Both the position numbers and the translations under genes were made by a program. The notes beneath the pieces were generated by a model. That model saw only the letters and a list, made by a program, of their open reading frames with translations, had not been told where the DNA came from and ran no database searches. Below are positions 10,301-18,660 of a stretch of 64,000 bases of DNA, piece after piece. Positions within the stretch are counted from its first letter, which is position 1, and the number at the start of each line of letters is the position of its first letter. This DNA comes from JAIQFL01 sp035501495 (GTDB lineage Bacteria; Acidobacteriota; Terriglobia; Bryobacterales; Bryobacteraceae), in assembly GCA_035501495.1 (NCBI GenBank), contig DATJWB010000286.1:1-64000 (forward strand), in the 5' to 3' direction.

Positions 10301-10758
10301 GCCTTCGCGCGGGCCTGCGCCGTCTCGATCGCGGGACGCGCGGCGTCTTCCGCGATCTGGTGCTCGAACCCCACCATTTCACCGCGCGGCGTGATGTCTA
10401 CGCTATACTCCTCCTTCTGCAGCGGACGGAACCAGCGGTACGACCAGCGCCACAACCGGATCTTCGTCCCCATCATCTGGTTGGCCTGCTCCAGACCGGC
10501 TTCCCGCTCCAGAAACGTCTTGGCATCATCATCGAACGTGAAACTCGATGCCTCGCGGTACCCATCGGTGCGATAACCCTGTCCGGACAGAAACCGGCTT
10601 GCGAGCGCCTGCCCGTCGTCGCGATTCACCCGGAAATCGATCGACGCTTCGGGAAACGCGCGGTAGAAATTGTGGATCGAGAACCACGCCGTGGCGGCCA
10701 GCAGCAGCAGGCACACAGCGATGAACCGATAGTCGGAGCTCTTGAGCTGTTCTTTCAT
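7393..10758 (-). CDS. Very large CPBP-family intramembrane protease with internal duplication
   Basis: A 1121-residue membrane protein. The middle holds the CPBP (Rce1/Abi) protease signature: EEFLFR with Glu422/Glu423/Arg427, His456 in WGFGH, and His494/Asp498 in HYSVD. These are the residues expected to bind the catalytic metal or water. Before it, residues about 38-235 form a soluble domain, then membrane helices. A second copy of the soluble-plus-helix unit lies at about 608-805 onward and ends without any EExxxR motif, so only one of the two halves looks catalytic. The ATG at 10758 overlaps the ubiE stop (ATGA) and is preceded by GGAAGG, which decides the start against 10815. Substrate unknown. 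Confidence 0.85.
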   Translation of the reverse strand: MKEQLKSSDYRFIAVCLLLLAATAWFSIHNFYRAFPEASIDFRVNRDDGQALASRFLSGQGYRTDGYREASSFTFDDDAKTFLEREAGLEQANQMMGTKIRLWRWSYRWFRPLQKEEYSVDITPRGEMVGFEHQIAEDAARPAIETAQARAKAEDFLRTSVGRDPASLEFVEGSDSARPHRVDRVFTWKERDFNLHDATSRVEVTVLGDEVGGYREYLKVPDQWSRDYERLRSKNNTAQLVDSALFVGMIVALIVVIVIRIRKQDIRWRRAVVVGVTGMVLSFCSTANQFSQQEFGYPTTDSYSAFLSRQLLLAIFTALGVGGFLFVLTAGAEPLYREAFRDKISLGNLFRPQGLRTKRFFLCAILGITLTGIFIAYQTAFYVIAYKLGAWSPADVPYSDLLNTRFPWLFVLFGGFFPAVFEEFLFRMFGILFFRKLARSTAVAVILAGFIWGFGHSAYPQQPFYIRGVEVGIGGVALGLIMLRWGILPTLVWHYSVDAMYSAMLLMRSQSLYFKLSGAASAGIIVLPVLIALVAYWRNGGFEPEAGLLNGDESGETEAPGEAAAADEPTGVFDYAPSDRRKLASAALILFFGLITLRLTANKFGESPNYKIPDSQARASSDAFLRAQGFDTNAFEHVTFPVSNWSGPDSLAGKYFLERRSVEGASKLFEQYRPIQRWATRYFRSLDKEEVAISVHPETGKVLGFSHTLPEDRPGADIADDEARSIAMKFAATQGWDLGAMDLKENNSEKKKARRDHTLEWEAPAGDPRNVDEAHFRLVAQVAGDQVVQLRSYWKLPEAYERARSQQNFISIAVLALRFGMMAAGIVWGLILMIRNIRQGLVRWKLTIRIAVPAALLTAVAPLLSMQLALQNYPTAIPLQTFQATIYIVIVMSVVFGFLLMGGAVALLTSFYPDCMAALRASNRRLLGRDAAIALLAAVGFGLILHQLQGFLMDRFHQVALFSVGSPDLIVSASPALAAITTAVRSTILDAATLGTIALLAVRLSKLWMRVAAGLLAVFILLPTDIRTPGELAFEYGIGLFTAVVALAFCSRFARRNYLAYALVLWALALRGPLGELFGTGLASMHIQGWIVAGALAAVVLWGLAPSVLGRAPVQAQTAEA

Positions 10759-11492
10759 GCGACCTTCCGTTTCGGTCCGCCCAAACGCGTCGAAGCTTTC
10801 TCCTTGGCGGCCCAATGCAGGCCAATCCCACCGAGAATATGTCTACGGACGGCTACCACGCGATAGCCCGAGCGCACCAGGAGCGACGAGAAGCCGTCAA
10901 TCGAGACGAAGGTCCGCAGCGAATTGGGGATGTACGTGTAGATCCTCGGCTGTCCGTGCAGCACCAGCCCCCAAAACGCGCCCTGCGCGTACAGATACGC
11001 GAGGTAAATGCGACGCAATAGCCGATTCTGAGGCAGGAAGAAATCGAGGGTCATCAGCATGCCGCCCGGCCTCGTCACGCGCTCGATCTCTGCGAGCGCC
11101 TGCTTCAGATTGGGGAAATTGCGCAGACCGTAGCCGATGAACACGCAGTCGAAAGCGCCATCCTGGAAAGGCAGCGTCCCGGCATCCGCACAGACCTCGT
11201 ACCGCAAACCTCGCTCGCGCGCAAGCCGCAGCATGCGTTCCGTGATGTCTACCGTAATCGGTTGCGCACGGGGACGCAGGTGCTGAACCAGCAGCGAAAA
11301 GTCGCCCGTGCCGGATGCCAGGTCGAGCACTCTCGGCCTTTCCGGCAACTCCACCCGCTCGACGCCGCAGCGCTTCCAGCGGCCATCCATGCCGTACGAA
11401 AAGGCACGCGTGATGAAGTTATAGCGCGGCGCGACGGTGTGAAACATCGCCCGCATCAGGCGGGAATCTTGTTTTTCGGCAGGAATTTTCAC
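10755..11492 (-). CDS. ubiE: Demethylmenaquinone/ubiquinone methyltransferase UbiE/MenG
   Basis: A 245-residue class I SAM-dependent C-methyltransferase. The SAM-binding motif LDLASGTGDFS, the family-specific GYGLRNFPN and the RPGG turn are all present and the length is normal. It adds the final ring methyl group of menaquinone (or ubiquinone), the quinone that feeds alternative complex III encoded nearby. The start codon is GTG at 11492. The stop overlaps the start of the large CPBP protein, so the two are translationally coupled. In an acidobacterium the menaquinone role (menG) is the more likely one. Confidence 0.92.
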   Translation of the reverse strand: MKIPAEKQDSRLMRAMFHTVAPRYNFITRAFSYGMDGRWKRCGVERVELPERPRVLDLASGTGDFSLLVQHLRPRAQPITVDITERMLRLARERGLRYEVCADAGTLPFQDGAFDCVFIGYGLRNFPNLKQALAEIERVTRPGGMLMTLDFFLPQNRLLRRIYLAYLYAQGAFWGLVLHGQPRIYTYIPNSLRTFVSIDGFSSLLVRSGYRVVAVRRHILGGIGLHWAAKEKASTRLGGPKRKVA

Positions 11493-11610
11493 TCGCAGCC
11501 GAATTGTAGCAAAGAGGGCAACGGCGGCGGCGAGCCACGCACTGTTCGGCTTTCCATCTTTTTACACCTTCGTCACGATAGTCCCGGATCCTGCTCGGTA
11601 TAATCGGCAC

Positions 11611-12111
11611 ATGCCAACGCAAGCAACTTACGATGATGCCAACCTGATCCTGCGCCTCTATGAACTGCGGCGCGAAGAGAAGCTCCGCGAGGCCCGCACG
11701 TGGTTCGCCCAGAACTGCAAACCCACCAGCCTCGAGGACATGAACCGCATCGCCCCTCCCGGAAGCCAGGAAAATGCCTATATGCGCATGGTGGCAAGCT
11801 ATTGGGAAACCGCCGCCTCCTTCGTCACGTCCGGCGTGCTGAATCGGGAATTATTTTTCGAGAGCAGCGGCGAGATGCTGGTGGTCTGGGAACGGCTGCG
11901 CGCCATCGTTCCGGCTTTGCGCGCCCTGATGAAGAACCCGAGCGCCTTCCATAATCTCGAGACCGTCGGCAACGCCTACATCCAGTGGATGCAGTCGCAA
12001 GGACCTGAGGCGTACGCCGGCTTTCAGGCCATGCTCGCCAGTATGGGTGCGCCGCAAGAACGGCATGCGCTGGACGTTGTTCCGCGAGGTGAGGCCGCTC
12101 ACGCCGTATGA
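11611..12111 (+). CDS. Conserved small protein of unknown function with altered C-terminus
   Basis: A 166-residue, mostly helical soluble protein rich in aromatic residues, resembling the DUF4760-type proteins I recall from Acidobacteria; function unknown. No signal peptide or membrane segment. The recognisable part ends near Gly147. The last ~18 codons (from about base 12055) are read from DNA that on the other strand encodes the 3' side of a decayed carboxylesterase, so the native C-terminus was probably replaced when that pseudogene lost its end. It is divergent from ubiE with about 118 bases between. Confidence 0.7.
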   Translation: MPTQATYDDANLILRLYELRREEKLREARTWFAQNCKPTSLEDMNRIAPPGSQENAYMRMVASYWETAASFVTSGVLNRELFFESSGEMLVVWERLRAIVPALRALMKNPSAFHNLETVGNAYIQWMQSQGPEAYAGFQAMLASMGAPQERHALDVVPRGEAAHAV

Positions 12112-13402
12112 TAACGTCCGGATGCTCTTCTCCGGATGCGCCTTCTTCATTGACGCAATGAGCGCTGTCGCCTTGGCGTCTCCCCAGGTCCGGGCGAGGG
12201 TAGCGTGCCACTCCGGCTCGGCCGGGCGGGAAGACATCCGATTCCCTTCTTCGCTGACGTTGCCAATCAACATCGGCACATTCTTCGAAATCTCCGGGGC
12301 AACATCGTAGAAGGAGCGCACCGTCACGATCCTTCCATCGACCGTGGGCGACCAGCCCACGCGCGGCGTGGCGGCAGGCGGCCCGCCCGGTCCCACCGAA
12401 CCCCCGCGCAGGCGGTTTGAGTTTCGCGAGGGCGGCGTTGCCGGTCGCGTTCAGTTTGGCCCATTCCATCTTCTGCAGCGAGGCGAGATCGTTGGGCCGC
12501 AGTCCCAACTCCTTCATCAATTGCCTGGCGAGTTCCCGGGCCTGCTCGATGCCGGGAATGTAGCCGCCACCACCGGACTGCGCCGATGCACGATGGAACA
12601 GGCCCGCCGCCGAAGCCATCCCCATCAGGCAAGTGACTTTGGAGCCGCCGCCCGATTGGCCGTAAATCATCACGGCATCCGGATCGCCGCCGAAGTTCGA
12701 AATGTTCTCGCGGATCCAGCTAAGGGCGGCGACCAGATCGGTCATTCCGATGTTCACCGAATCGGCATATGCCGTTCCACCGATCTCGGAGACGTCCAGG
12801 AATCCAGCAGGTTGAGGCGGTGGTTGATCGTAACCGACACGGCATCGTGATGACGAGCCAGTTGCGCGCCCTCCTGCGACGGCAATTCGTAGGCCGAGCC
12901 GAAGGTAAAGCCGCCGCCATGAAAATAGACCAGCACCGGCCGCTTGCCGGTCAGAGCCGGCGTCCAGACATTCAGCTTGAGCATGTCTTCGCTCATGTAG
13001 CCGTCGTCCTAATCGAAGAGGAAGGATTGTTCGATTGCCGTGTAGTCGCGCAGGCGCCGCGGGCAGTTGGCGCCATAGATCAGTGCCGGATTACTCGCCA
13101 TTCCATGGCTTCGGGGGGTTGGCAGGCAGCCAGCGATTCTCCCCGCTGGTATCCTGGCCAAACGGAATACCCTTAAATGTGAGGACGCCGCCCTCGGCGT
13201 AGCCGCGGACCTTTCCGTATCGGGTATTCGCGATCGCCGAACGAGGCGTCGAACAGCCCCGGGCGCTTGATGCGCAGCGGTCTTCGTGCTGTCAGACGCG
13301 TTGCACGGGCCCGCCAGTGCGGCTCCCATTCCCGCGGTAGAAGGCAGGAGCCCCGCCAGGCCGCGATTCAGTTTCGCGGTTTTTGGAATTCGATTTTGGC
13401 AT
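12056..13402 (-). pseudogene. Type-B carboxylesterase pseudogene, frameshifted and 3'-truncated
   Basis: Three reading frames together spell a para-nitrobenzyl-esterase-type carboxylesterase: LLYGANCPRRLRDYTAIEQS near 13040-13100, VLVYFHGGGFTFGSAYELPS (oxyanion-hole motif) near 12900-12950, DAVMIYGQSGGGSKVTCLMG with the Ser nucleophile near 12620-12670, and VRSFYDVAPEISKNVPMLIG near 12270-12320. Visible lesions are a TAG where Trp is expected (about 13010), a one-base loss in the LNLLGFLDV stretch (about 12805), another frame change near 12400, and at least one near the N-terminus. Homology stops near 12067, so the C-terminal third with the catalytic His is gone. It sits directly downstream of the SDR gene and was probably the last member of that operon. 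Confidence 0.85.
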
Positions 13403-13421
13403 GTCCGATACCTCCATGCCG

Positions 13422-14213
13422 TTACGGGATTGTCCATCCGCCATCGACCATCAGCACATGGCCGACGACCATGTCCGACAGATGGCTACAGAGAAACAGC
13501 ACCGAACCTACGAGGTCTTCCGGTTGGTTCCAGCGCCCGATGGGGAGCGCTTGCGTCGTGGCCCACTCCTTGTATCCTGGCCGCTCCAGGATTACCCGCC
13601 GGGACTCGGTTTCGGTGATGCATGGCGCAACGACGTTCACGGTCACGCCCTGCTTCGCCCATTCCAGCGAGAGCGCGCGGGAAAGGTGGTGTACGCCCGC
13701 CTTGGCCGCAGCGTAAACCGACCGCGTCTGGAACCCGACGACGCCGAAATTCGACCCGATGTTCACGATCTTGCCGCCCCCTTGCGGAATCATGACCCGG
13801 GCCGCTTCCTGGCAAGCGAAGAAGACGCTCTTCAAGGTCGCGGCCATGGTCGCGTCGTACTCTTCTTCGGTGACATCCAACGCCAGCTTGGTACACGTCC
13901 ACCCCGCGTTGTTCACGAGGATGTCGATGCGTCCGAAGTGTTCGTGAGCGTTTTGGATCATGGAGCGCAAGTCCGCGACGATCGAGACGTCCGTGGTAAT
14001 CAGCAGGGTCTTACGGCCCATGGCTTCGATGTCGGCCTGGAGTTTCCGGACTTCCTCATGGCGGCCCGCCGGATGCTTCGCCAGCACCAGGTGCGCGCCC
14101 GCGCGAGCCAGGCCCAGCGCGATCGCGTGCCCAATCCCTTGCGAGGGCCCGGTGACAATTGCAATTTTGTCGTGCAGCCCGAAGCTTGAATAATCCGGCG
14201 TCGAATGTTCCAT
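13422..14213 (-). CDS. SDR-family NAD(P)-dependent oxidoreductase
   Basis: A 263-residue classical short-chain dehydrogenase. The Rossmann motif is TGPSQGIGHA (the usual first Gly cluster TGxxxGIG), NNAG is present, and the catalytic tetrad residues appear as Asn, Ser (in NIGSNFG), Tyr and Lys (YAAAK). The end GHVLMVDGGWTIP is typical of the family. It should oxidise or reduce an alcohol/ketone; the substrate is not evident. The ATG at 14213 is preferred, with an ATG at 14234 and a TTG at 14243 as alternatives; none has a good ribosome site. It lies 70 bases after the epimerase gene and is followed by the carboxylesterase pseudogene. Confidence 0.88.
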   Translation of the reverse strand: MEHSTPDYSSFGLHDKIAIVTGPSQGIGHAIALGLARAGAHLVLAKHPAGRHEEVRKLQADIEAMGRKTLLITTDVSIVADLRSMIQNAHEHFGRIDILVNNAGWTCTKLALDVTEEEYDATMAATLKSVFFACQEAARVMIPQGGGKIVNIGSNFGVVGFQTRSVYAAAKAGVHHLSRALSLEWAKQGVTVNVVAPCITETESRRVILERPGYKEWATTQALPIGRWNQPEDLVGSVLFLCSHLSDMVVGHVLMVDGGWTIP

Positions 14214-14283
14214 CTTGCAACGCCCATTGTACATTACACACAAATCTGAGGCTGGAGTGGGGCGGGCTGCAGCGTGATTCCGT

Positions 14284-15255
14284 CTATGGAGGAGGAACCT
14301 CAGCGCGCACCTTTCCCTGACCCATCAGCCAAGTTACGGATTCCTGGACGGCGGCGAGGGAACTGAACGCCGGGGCATAGTTCAGGAGCGATTGCGCTTT
14401 CGTGATGCTGCAATTGGGGGAATGCGCGATATGGTCCAACGTGACCGCGGCATCGCGCTCCGAAGCCGAGCGGCGCCATTCCTCCCAGGGCACAAACCGC
14501 AACCGGCTCTCCCGGCCGAACCAGGCGGCCATCGACTCGGCATATCCCCGCAGCGTCAGCGCGGCGGAAGAGACCACATGGAAACTTTCGCCAATCGCGA
14601 AGTCGCGCCGCGCCACCGCATCGACGAAAGCCGAGGCTACATCGCCGGCATGAACGTGATGAACCGTCTCCATGCCGAGATTGGGCAGAACCAGTTCGTG
14701 GCCCGAGGCGAGATCGCAAAACACCTGCAAGTTGAAATTGCCGGCCGGATTGATTGGCGGCCAACCCGGTCCGACGATATGGCCGGGATGCAGCACGGTC
14801 GCAGGAAAGCCGGCGTTCCGCGCTTCATCGAGCAGGTACGTCTCGATTGCCGCCTTGCGGCGGCCGTAGTCGCCGAAGGGCCGCCGGGGTGCGTCTTCCG
14901 TCGTCGGCACCTGTACGCTGTGGCCGTGCACCCAGATAGTCCCGCAGTGCAGGAATTGATGCACGCGCCCGCGCAGCGAATCTACCAACTGCCGGGCGCT
15001 CTCGGGGGTGAAACAGGTCAGGTCAATGACGACTTCGGCACGAAGTTCGGCGATGCGCTGCCCGAATGTGCCCTGCGCTTCCTCCGCCGTCCGGTCGAGC
15101 ACGACTTGCGTGATTTGTCGCCAGGCCTGGTGGTTCCGATACGGTTCCCGCTGTCCGCGGCTGACCGATACGACTTCGTGGCCCGCTTCCGCCAGGCGCG
15201 GCGAAAGATAGGTCCCGATGTGTCCCGTGCCTCCAATGACAACGACGCGCATCAC
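14284..15255 (-). CDS. NAD-dependent epimerase/dehydratase (extended SDR)
   Basis: A 323-residue extended SDR. The N-terminus MMRVVVIGGTGHIG is the GxxGxxG cofactor motif; the active-site Tyr and Lys appear in DYGRRKAA. The family acts on nucleotide sugars or related carbonyl compounds, but residues that would name the substrate are not recognisable. It follows the bicupin gene by only 12 bases and precedes the SDR gene, so it is read here as part of one transcription unit running from 19682 to 13402. Confidence 0.83.
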   Translation of the reverse strand: MMRVVVIGGTGHIGTYLSPRLAEAGHEVVSVSRGQREPYRNHQAWRQITQVVLDRTAEEAQGTFGQRIAELRAEVVIDLTCFTPESARQLVDSLRGRVHQFLHCGTIWVHGHSVQVPTTEDAPRRPFGDYGRRKAAIETYLLDEARNAGFPATVLHPGHIVGPGWPPINPAGNFNLQVFCDLASGHELVLPNLGMETVHHVHAGDVASAFVDAVARRDFAIGESFHVVSSAALTLRGYAESMAAWFGRESRLRFVPWEEWRRSASERDAAVTLDHIAHSPNCSITKAQSLLNYAPAFSSLAAVQESVTWLMGQGKVRAEVPPP

Positions 15256-15267
15256 GAAGTTACGGCT

Positions 15268-16191
15268 TCAGTTCCCGCGGCGGCCGGGGAGGTCGCGCGC
15301 GTCGATGCTGTCCACCCGCCGGTTGGCGTCGCGCGAAACACCGATGATCAAAAACTCGAGCGGCTCGCTGCCTTTGTTCTCTACGGAGTGGATTTCACTT
15401 AACTGAATCGGAATCGCGTCGCCTTCCTTGACAGGCGCCGTCTCCGCAGCCGCACCTCTCCCACCGCCGCCGGTGACGGTGATTGTCCCCGCTCCTTTCA
15501 TCACGTAGTAGACTTCGGCCACCTCGTGGTGCAGGTGCGGGCCCGTCGAGGCGCCCGGCGGCAGCAGCAGGTGATCCACGTAAGCCCAAGGGCCAAGGAA
15601 GACCGTCGGATCCAGGGCGCGGCGGTATTGCACCGTTCCGGCGCCGCCGTTCATCGCATTCACATTTCGCAGCAGAGCGCGATCGAGCCGCATCGACATG
15701 AACACCGGAATGGGGTCGAGTTGCACATCCACGCGGCCGTCGTTCAAATTGAAGGCGTCATAACTGTCCTTCACCGCCGATACGTTGATGTTCATCCACT
15801 GCACGGGCTTATCGGTCGCATTGTAGATACCGTGTGAGTGGCCCATACGGCAGGGCGCGCCCGCAGGTCCCTTCAAGACCGACGTCCGGCCGTCGATTGT
15901 GAACTGCGCCTCGCCGTCCAGAATCACGAACATCTCTTCGCACTGGTTATGGAAATGGGCGCCGATTCCGCTCTTCGGCTCGATCACGCCGCGATGGACA
16001 AAGTAGAGATTGGTGTCGAGGCTGTGTGAGTCGAGCAAAGCCATGAAATCCAGTGCGCCCGGACCGGCGTGCACCGACGGGCTATGCCGGAACTTGGCCG
16101 GGTCGGCATGACCGATCCGGGAAGCCAAAGGCTCGCGCCCAACCAGCGTCACCACCAGAGCCAGAGTCAAAATGAACAGCGTCCCTTTCAT
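15268..16191 (-). CDS. Exported bicupin protein
   Basis: A 307-residue protein with a signal peptide (MKGTLFILTLALVVTLVG) and two cupin barrels. The first has HFHNQCEEMFVILDGEAQF near residues 80-100, the second GPHLHHEVAEVYYVMKGAG near 220-240; His and Glu in both are the usual metal ligands. Bicupins include oxalate decarboxylases and quercetinase-like dioxygenases, and this one could be either or a sugar-binding protein. The ATG at 16191 follows GGAAAGGA, while the in-frame start at 16251 has no such site. The neighbours (PQQ dehydrogenase, lactonase) suggest a periplasmic oxidation pathway. Confidence 0.82.
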   Translation of the reverse strand: MKGTLFILTLALVVTLVGREPLASRIGHADPAKFRHSPSVHAGPGALDFMALLDSHSLDTNLYFVHRGVIEPKSGIGAHFHNQCEEMFVILDGEAQFTIDGRTSVLKGPAGAPCRMGHSHGIYNATDKPVQWMNINVSAVKDSYDAFNLNDGRVDVQLDPIPVFMSMRLDRALLRNVNAMNGGAGTVQYRRALDPTVFLGPWAYVDHLLLPPGASTGPHLHHEVAEVYYVMKGAGTITVTGGGGRGAAAETAPVKEGDAIPIQLSEIHSVENKGSEPLEFLIIGVSRDANRRVDSIDARDLPGRRGN

Positions 16192-16275
16192 AGCCGTTTC
16201 CTTTCCGCTTATGGTCGTCGGATGTATATCACAGCGATCCGCAGCGTGCAAGCCCTTTCATAGCCCTTTCATGAC
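16184..16275 (-). repeat. Duplicated start-codon context upstream of the bicupin gene
   Basis: The minus-strand string GGCTATGAAAGGG occurs at the true bicupin start (16196-16184) and again at 16266-16254, with ATGAAAGGGC a third time just before. The upstream copies would start peptides of only 10 and 4 codons. No role is assigned. Confidence 0.5.
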
Positions 16276-16288
16276 GGATCCAGCGGCT

Positions 16289-18160
16289 TCAGGGCGCGAA
16301 CGCCAGGAGCACGTTCCCGGGCACGCCGTTCGTAAAACCGACATAGCCGGAGCCGACGAACACCATGCCGCCGGCGACGGTCGGTCCGCCGGCACCGATC
16401 GACCCGCCCTTGGCCGGTACGCCGTTCACGGTCTGAAACTCCTGCGCGGTGTTGAACTCCCAGATGGTCCGTCCGTTTGCCGGCGAAACCGCGCGCAGCA
16501 TCCCGTCCAATCCCCCGGAAAACAGCACGCCCGGAATGAGGCTGACGGCGGCCACGATGCCACGATGTTGCGCCATCGCCTCCGGGGCAGTCAGTGGCTC
16601 CCACCACTTCTCGATGCCGGTCTTCAAATCCACAGCCACCAGCCCGCCGCTGTGCAGCCCCAGGTAGGCGTTCTCACCATCAACCGCGCCGCCGAAGACG
16701 GTTTCTCCTCCGCCGCCTGTGACCATGCGTGCCACATCCTGTTCCCAGATCACGGCGCCTTTCCTGTCGGGGTCGTGCGCTCGCACGACGCCCTGTTTCT
16801 GCGGAGCGATGATGACGGTGCGCCCGTCCGGCAGCGTCGCCAGATTGGGCGACGCCGAATAGTCCCAGTCGGGCCCCGTTTTGTCAACACAATTGTCCGC
16901 CGGATAGCGCTGCGTGCCCGAACCGCGCCCGGCGCCAGGCGGCGGACCTCCCAATGGTCCTCGTCCCGGCACCGTTTGGGCGCAGCCGCCGTGCCAGACG
17001 TCGTTTTCCAGCCCAACGACGTGCCATAGGATTTTGCCGGTATCCATGCTGAGCGCCATCACGGAATCGGCCGTGGTGGCCGGCTCGGAAAACGAATTGC
17101 CCGTTCCGAAGTAGAGCGCCCGGCGCTTCGGATCGACAATCGGCGATGTCCACACGCCTGCGCCCGAAGGTCCCATATAATCCACGCCCGCGGAATTCTT
17201 TTTGATCACATGCGGCGTTTCGGGAATCGTATAGGTTTTCCAGATCTGGCGGCCCGTTTCCGAATCGAGCGACGCGACTACCCCTCGGAAGGTGCAGCAC
17301 ACATAGCTCACGCTGCGCGATTCGTCCTCTTCCAATGAGGCCAGCGGCACGTAGAGGCGGCCCTCGTAGAGTTTCGGGGCGCCGGTCACACGCGCCAGCG
17401 GATGCGCATCGATCGGCACACGCCAGAGCAGTTCGCCGTTGGAAGCATCGACGGCGTAGGCATTGCCGCGGATGTCGCCGAAAAATGCGGCCATTCGTGT
17501 GGAGCCTGCTTTGAGCGGACCGATCACGATGCCGCTGCGCACTGCCGCGGAGGTTTTTAGCGACCAATGGATGCACCCGGTCTGGGCATCCAGCGAGTAC
17601 ACGTATCCGGCATTCGAGCTCACGAAAACCCGGCCATCGACAATTGTCTGGCCGTACAGCGCGGTCGCGCCGGGGAAGCCGAAAGCCCATTTGAGCTTCA
17701 GGCGCGACACCTGTCCCGCGGACAGGCCGGCACCCTTGGCCGTTTGCCAGCGGGTATTCGACAGATCGCCCCAGCCGTTCCAGGAGGGCGCGTCGAGGCT
17801 GCGCACCGGTGGATGCGTCGCGCAGAGGTTCTTCATGCTCTTGGCATCGCCAACGTCGGCGGCATCCAGCTTGCGCCCGCCCATGAACTCCGCCAGCAGG
17901 CGCTTTTCGGCATCCGAAAGGTCCTGCGCCATAGTTTTCATTGGGCCCGTGGTGATCGCTTCGTAGATCCGCTCGGGCGGCATCTGGCGGATGGCCGCTT
18001 CGGTCGGAGCGCGTTCCACAGGCTTGGCGCCATGGCAGTTCGTGCAGTGGTTCGAGAAGAGGTTGACGCCGGTGCTCTCAGACAGCCGTTGCGCCGCGGC
18101 AGGTCGAATCAGGAGCGCCAGCGCCGCAACGGCCATAAGTGCTCGTGAAAGGGCCTGCAT
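16289..18160 (-). CDS. Periplasmic PQQ-dependent dehydrogenase with N-terminal cytochrome c domain
   Basis: A 623-residue protein. Residues 1-24 are a signal peptide (MQALSRALMAVAALALLIRP...). A monohaem cytochrome c domain follows with CTNCH at 39-43 and a candidate Met axial ligand near 85. The rest is an eight-bladed-type PQQ beta-propeller with repeated W-box strands (WGDLSNTRWQ, GTGNSF, IWEQDVAR). Adjacent cysteines in YVCCTFRG match the vicinal disulfide seen over PQQ in quinoprotein alcohol dehydrogenases. The layout resembles polyvinyl-alcohol dehydrogenases. The ATG at 18160 starts the signal peptide; the longer frame to 18343 would add 61 residues of poor quality. It delivers electrons to the cytochrome c pool. 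Confidence 0.87.
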   Translation of the reverse strand: MQALSRALMAVAALALLIRPAAAQRLSESTGVNLFSNHCTNCHGAKPVERAPTEAAIRQMPPERIYEAITTGPMKTMAQDLSDAEKRLLAEFMGGRKLDAADVGDAKSMKNLCATHPPVRSLDAPSWNGWGDLSNTRWQTAKGAGLSAGQVSRLKLKWAFGFPGATALYGQTIVDGRVFVSSNAGYVYSLDAQTGCIHWSLKTSAAVRSGIVIGPLKAGSTRMAAFFGDIRGNAYAVDASNGELLWRVPIDAHPLARVTGAPKLYEGRLYVPLASLEEDESRSVSYVCCTFRGVVASLDSETGRQIWKTYTIPETPHVIKKNSAGVDYMGPSGAGVWTSPIVDPKRRALYFGTGNSFSEPATTADSVMALSMDTGKILWHVVGLENDVWHGGCAQTVPGRGPLGGPPPGAGRGSGTQRYPADNCVDKTGPDWDYSASPNLATLPDGRTVIIAPQKQGVVRAHDPDRKGAVIWEQDVARMVTGGGGETVFGGAVDGENAYLGLHSGGLVAVDLKTGIEKWWEPLTAPEAMAQHRGIVAAVSLIPGVLFSGGLDGMLRAVSPANGRTIWEFNTAQEFQTVNGVPAKGGSIGAGGPTVAGGMVFVGSGYVGFTNGVPGNVLLAFAP

Positions 18161-18243
18161 GGTGACGGATCGTATCAGCGGCCCCGGGGGCAAGTCAAGC
18201 CCGACGCGCCGTCGCTCAGTCCTCGACAGGTGAATCGCGCCGG

Positions 18244-18660
18244 CTATACCGAATCGAACAACAGGACCGGGTAGCTGCTCTTGTTCGCCAGCGTGTTCTC
18301 GACGGTGGGCCAGACTTTCTGGTGTATGTCGGAATGGATCCACTTCTGCCGCGCTTCCTCGCTTTCATACGTCAACTGAAAGCGGTAGTTGATCGACGGA
18401 GGCGCGGAGCCCTGAAGCGCAGATCGCAGTTTCAGCATCTTCAAGTCCACGTAGCCCGGGAATTTCTCGGCCGCCGGCTTGAAGATGGTATGGAAGTTCT
18501 GCAGCATCTCCTGCTCTTTGGCCGGGGCTACGGAAAGGTCACAATAGAGCACGATGGGATTTTTGGCTCTTTGTGCGAAAGCCGCCTTGAGCCCCGCCAA
18601 GCCGGCAAGCATTGCGGAAAGATACGATCGTCTCTTCATTCCTGGCTCCTGATCTTTCAT
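18244..18660 (-). CDS. Exported small protein with dimeric alpha-beta barrel (ABM-like) fold
   Basis: A protein of 131-138 residues. After an export signal (MKRRSYLSAMLAGLAGLKAAFA) comes a domain of about 105 residues with the pattern of antibiotic-biosynthesis-monooxygenase/EthD-type ferredoxin-like barrels (IVLYCDLSVAPAKEQEMLQN...YVDLKMLK...YRFQLTYESEEARQKW). Two starts are possible: the ATG at 18660, which overlaps the upstream lactonase stop (ATGA), or the ATG at 18639 right at the signal peptide, with AGGAGCCAGGA just before it. Function unknown; it lies between the lactonase and PQQ dehydrogenase genes. Confidence 0.72.
   Translation of the reverse strand: MKDQEPGMKRRSYLSAMLAGLAGLKAAFAQRAKNPIVLYCDLSVAPAKEQEMLQNFHTIFKPAAEKFPGYVDLKMLKLRSALQGSAPPSINYRFQLTYESEEARQKWIHSDIHQKVWPTVENTLANKSSYPVLLFDSV

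Noticed and set aside
9277..10866. 529-codon open frame on plus across the CPBP gene
   Set aside because: Rich in Arg/Gln/His as expected for antisense of a membrane-protein gene; no domain.
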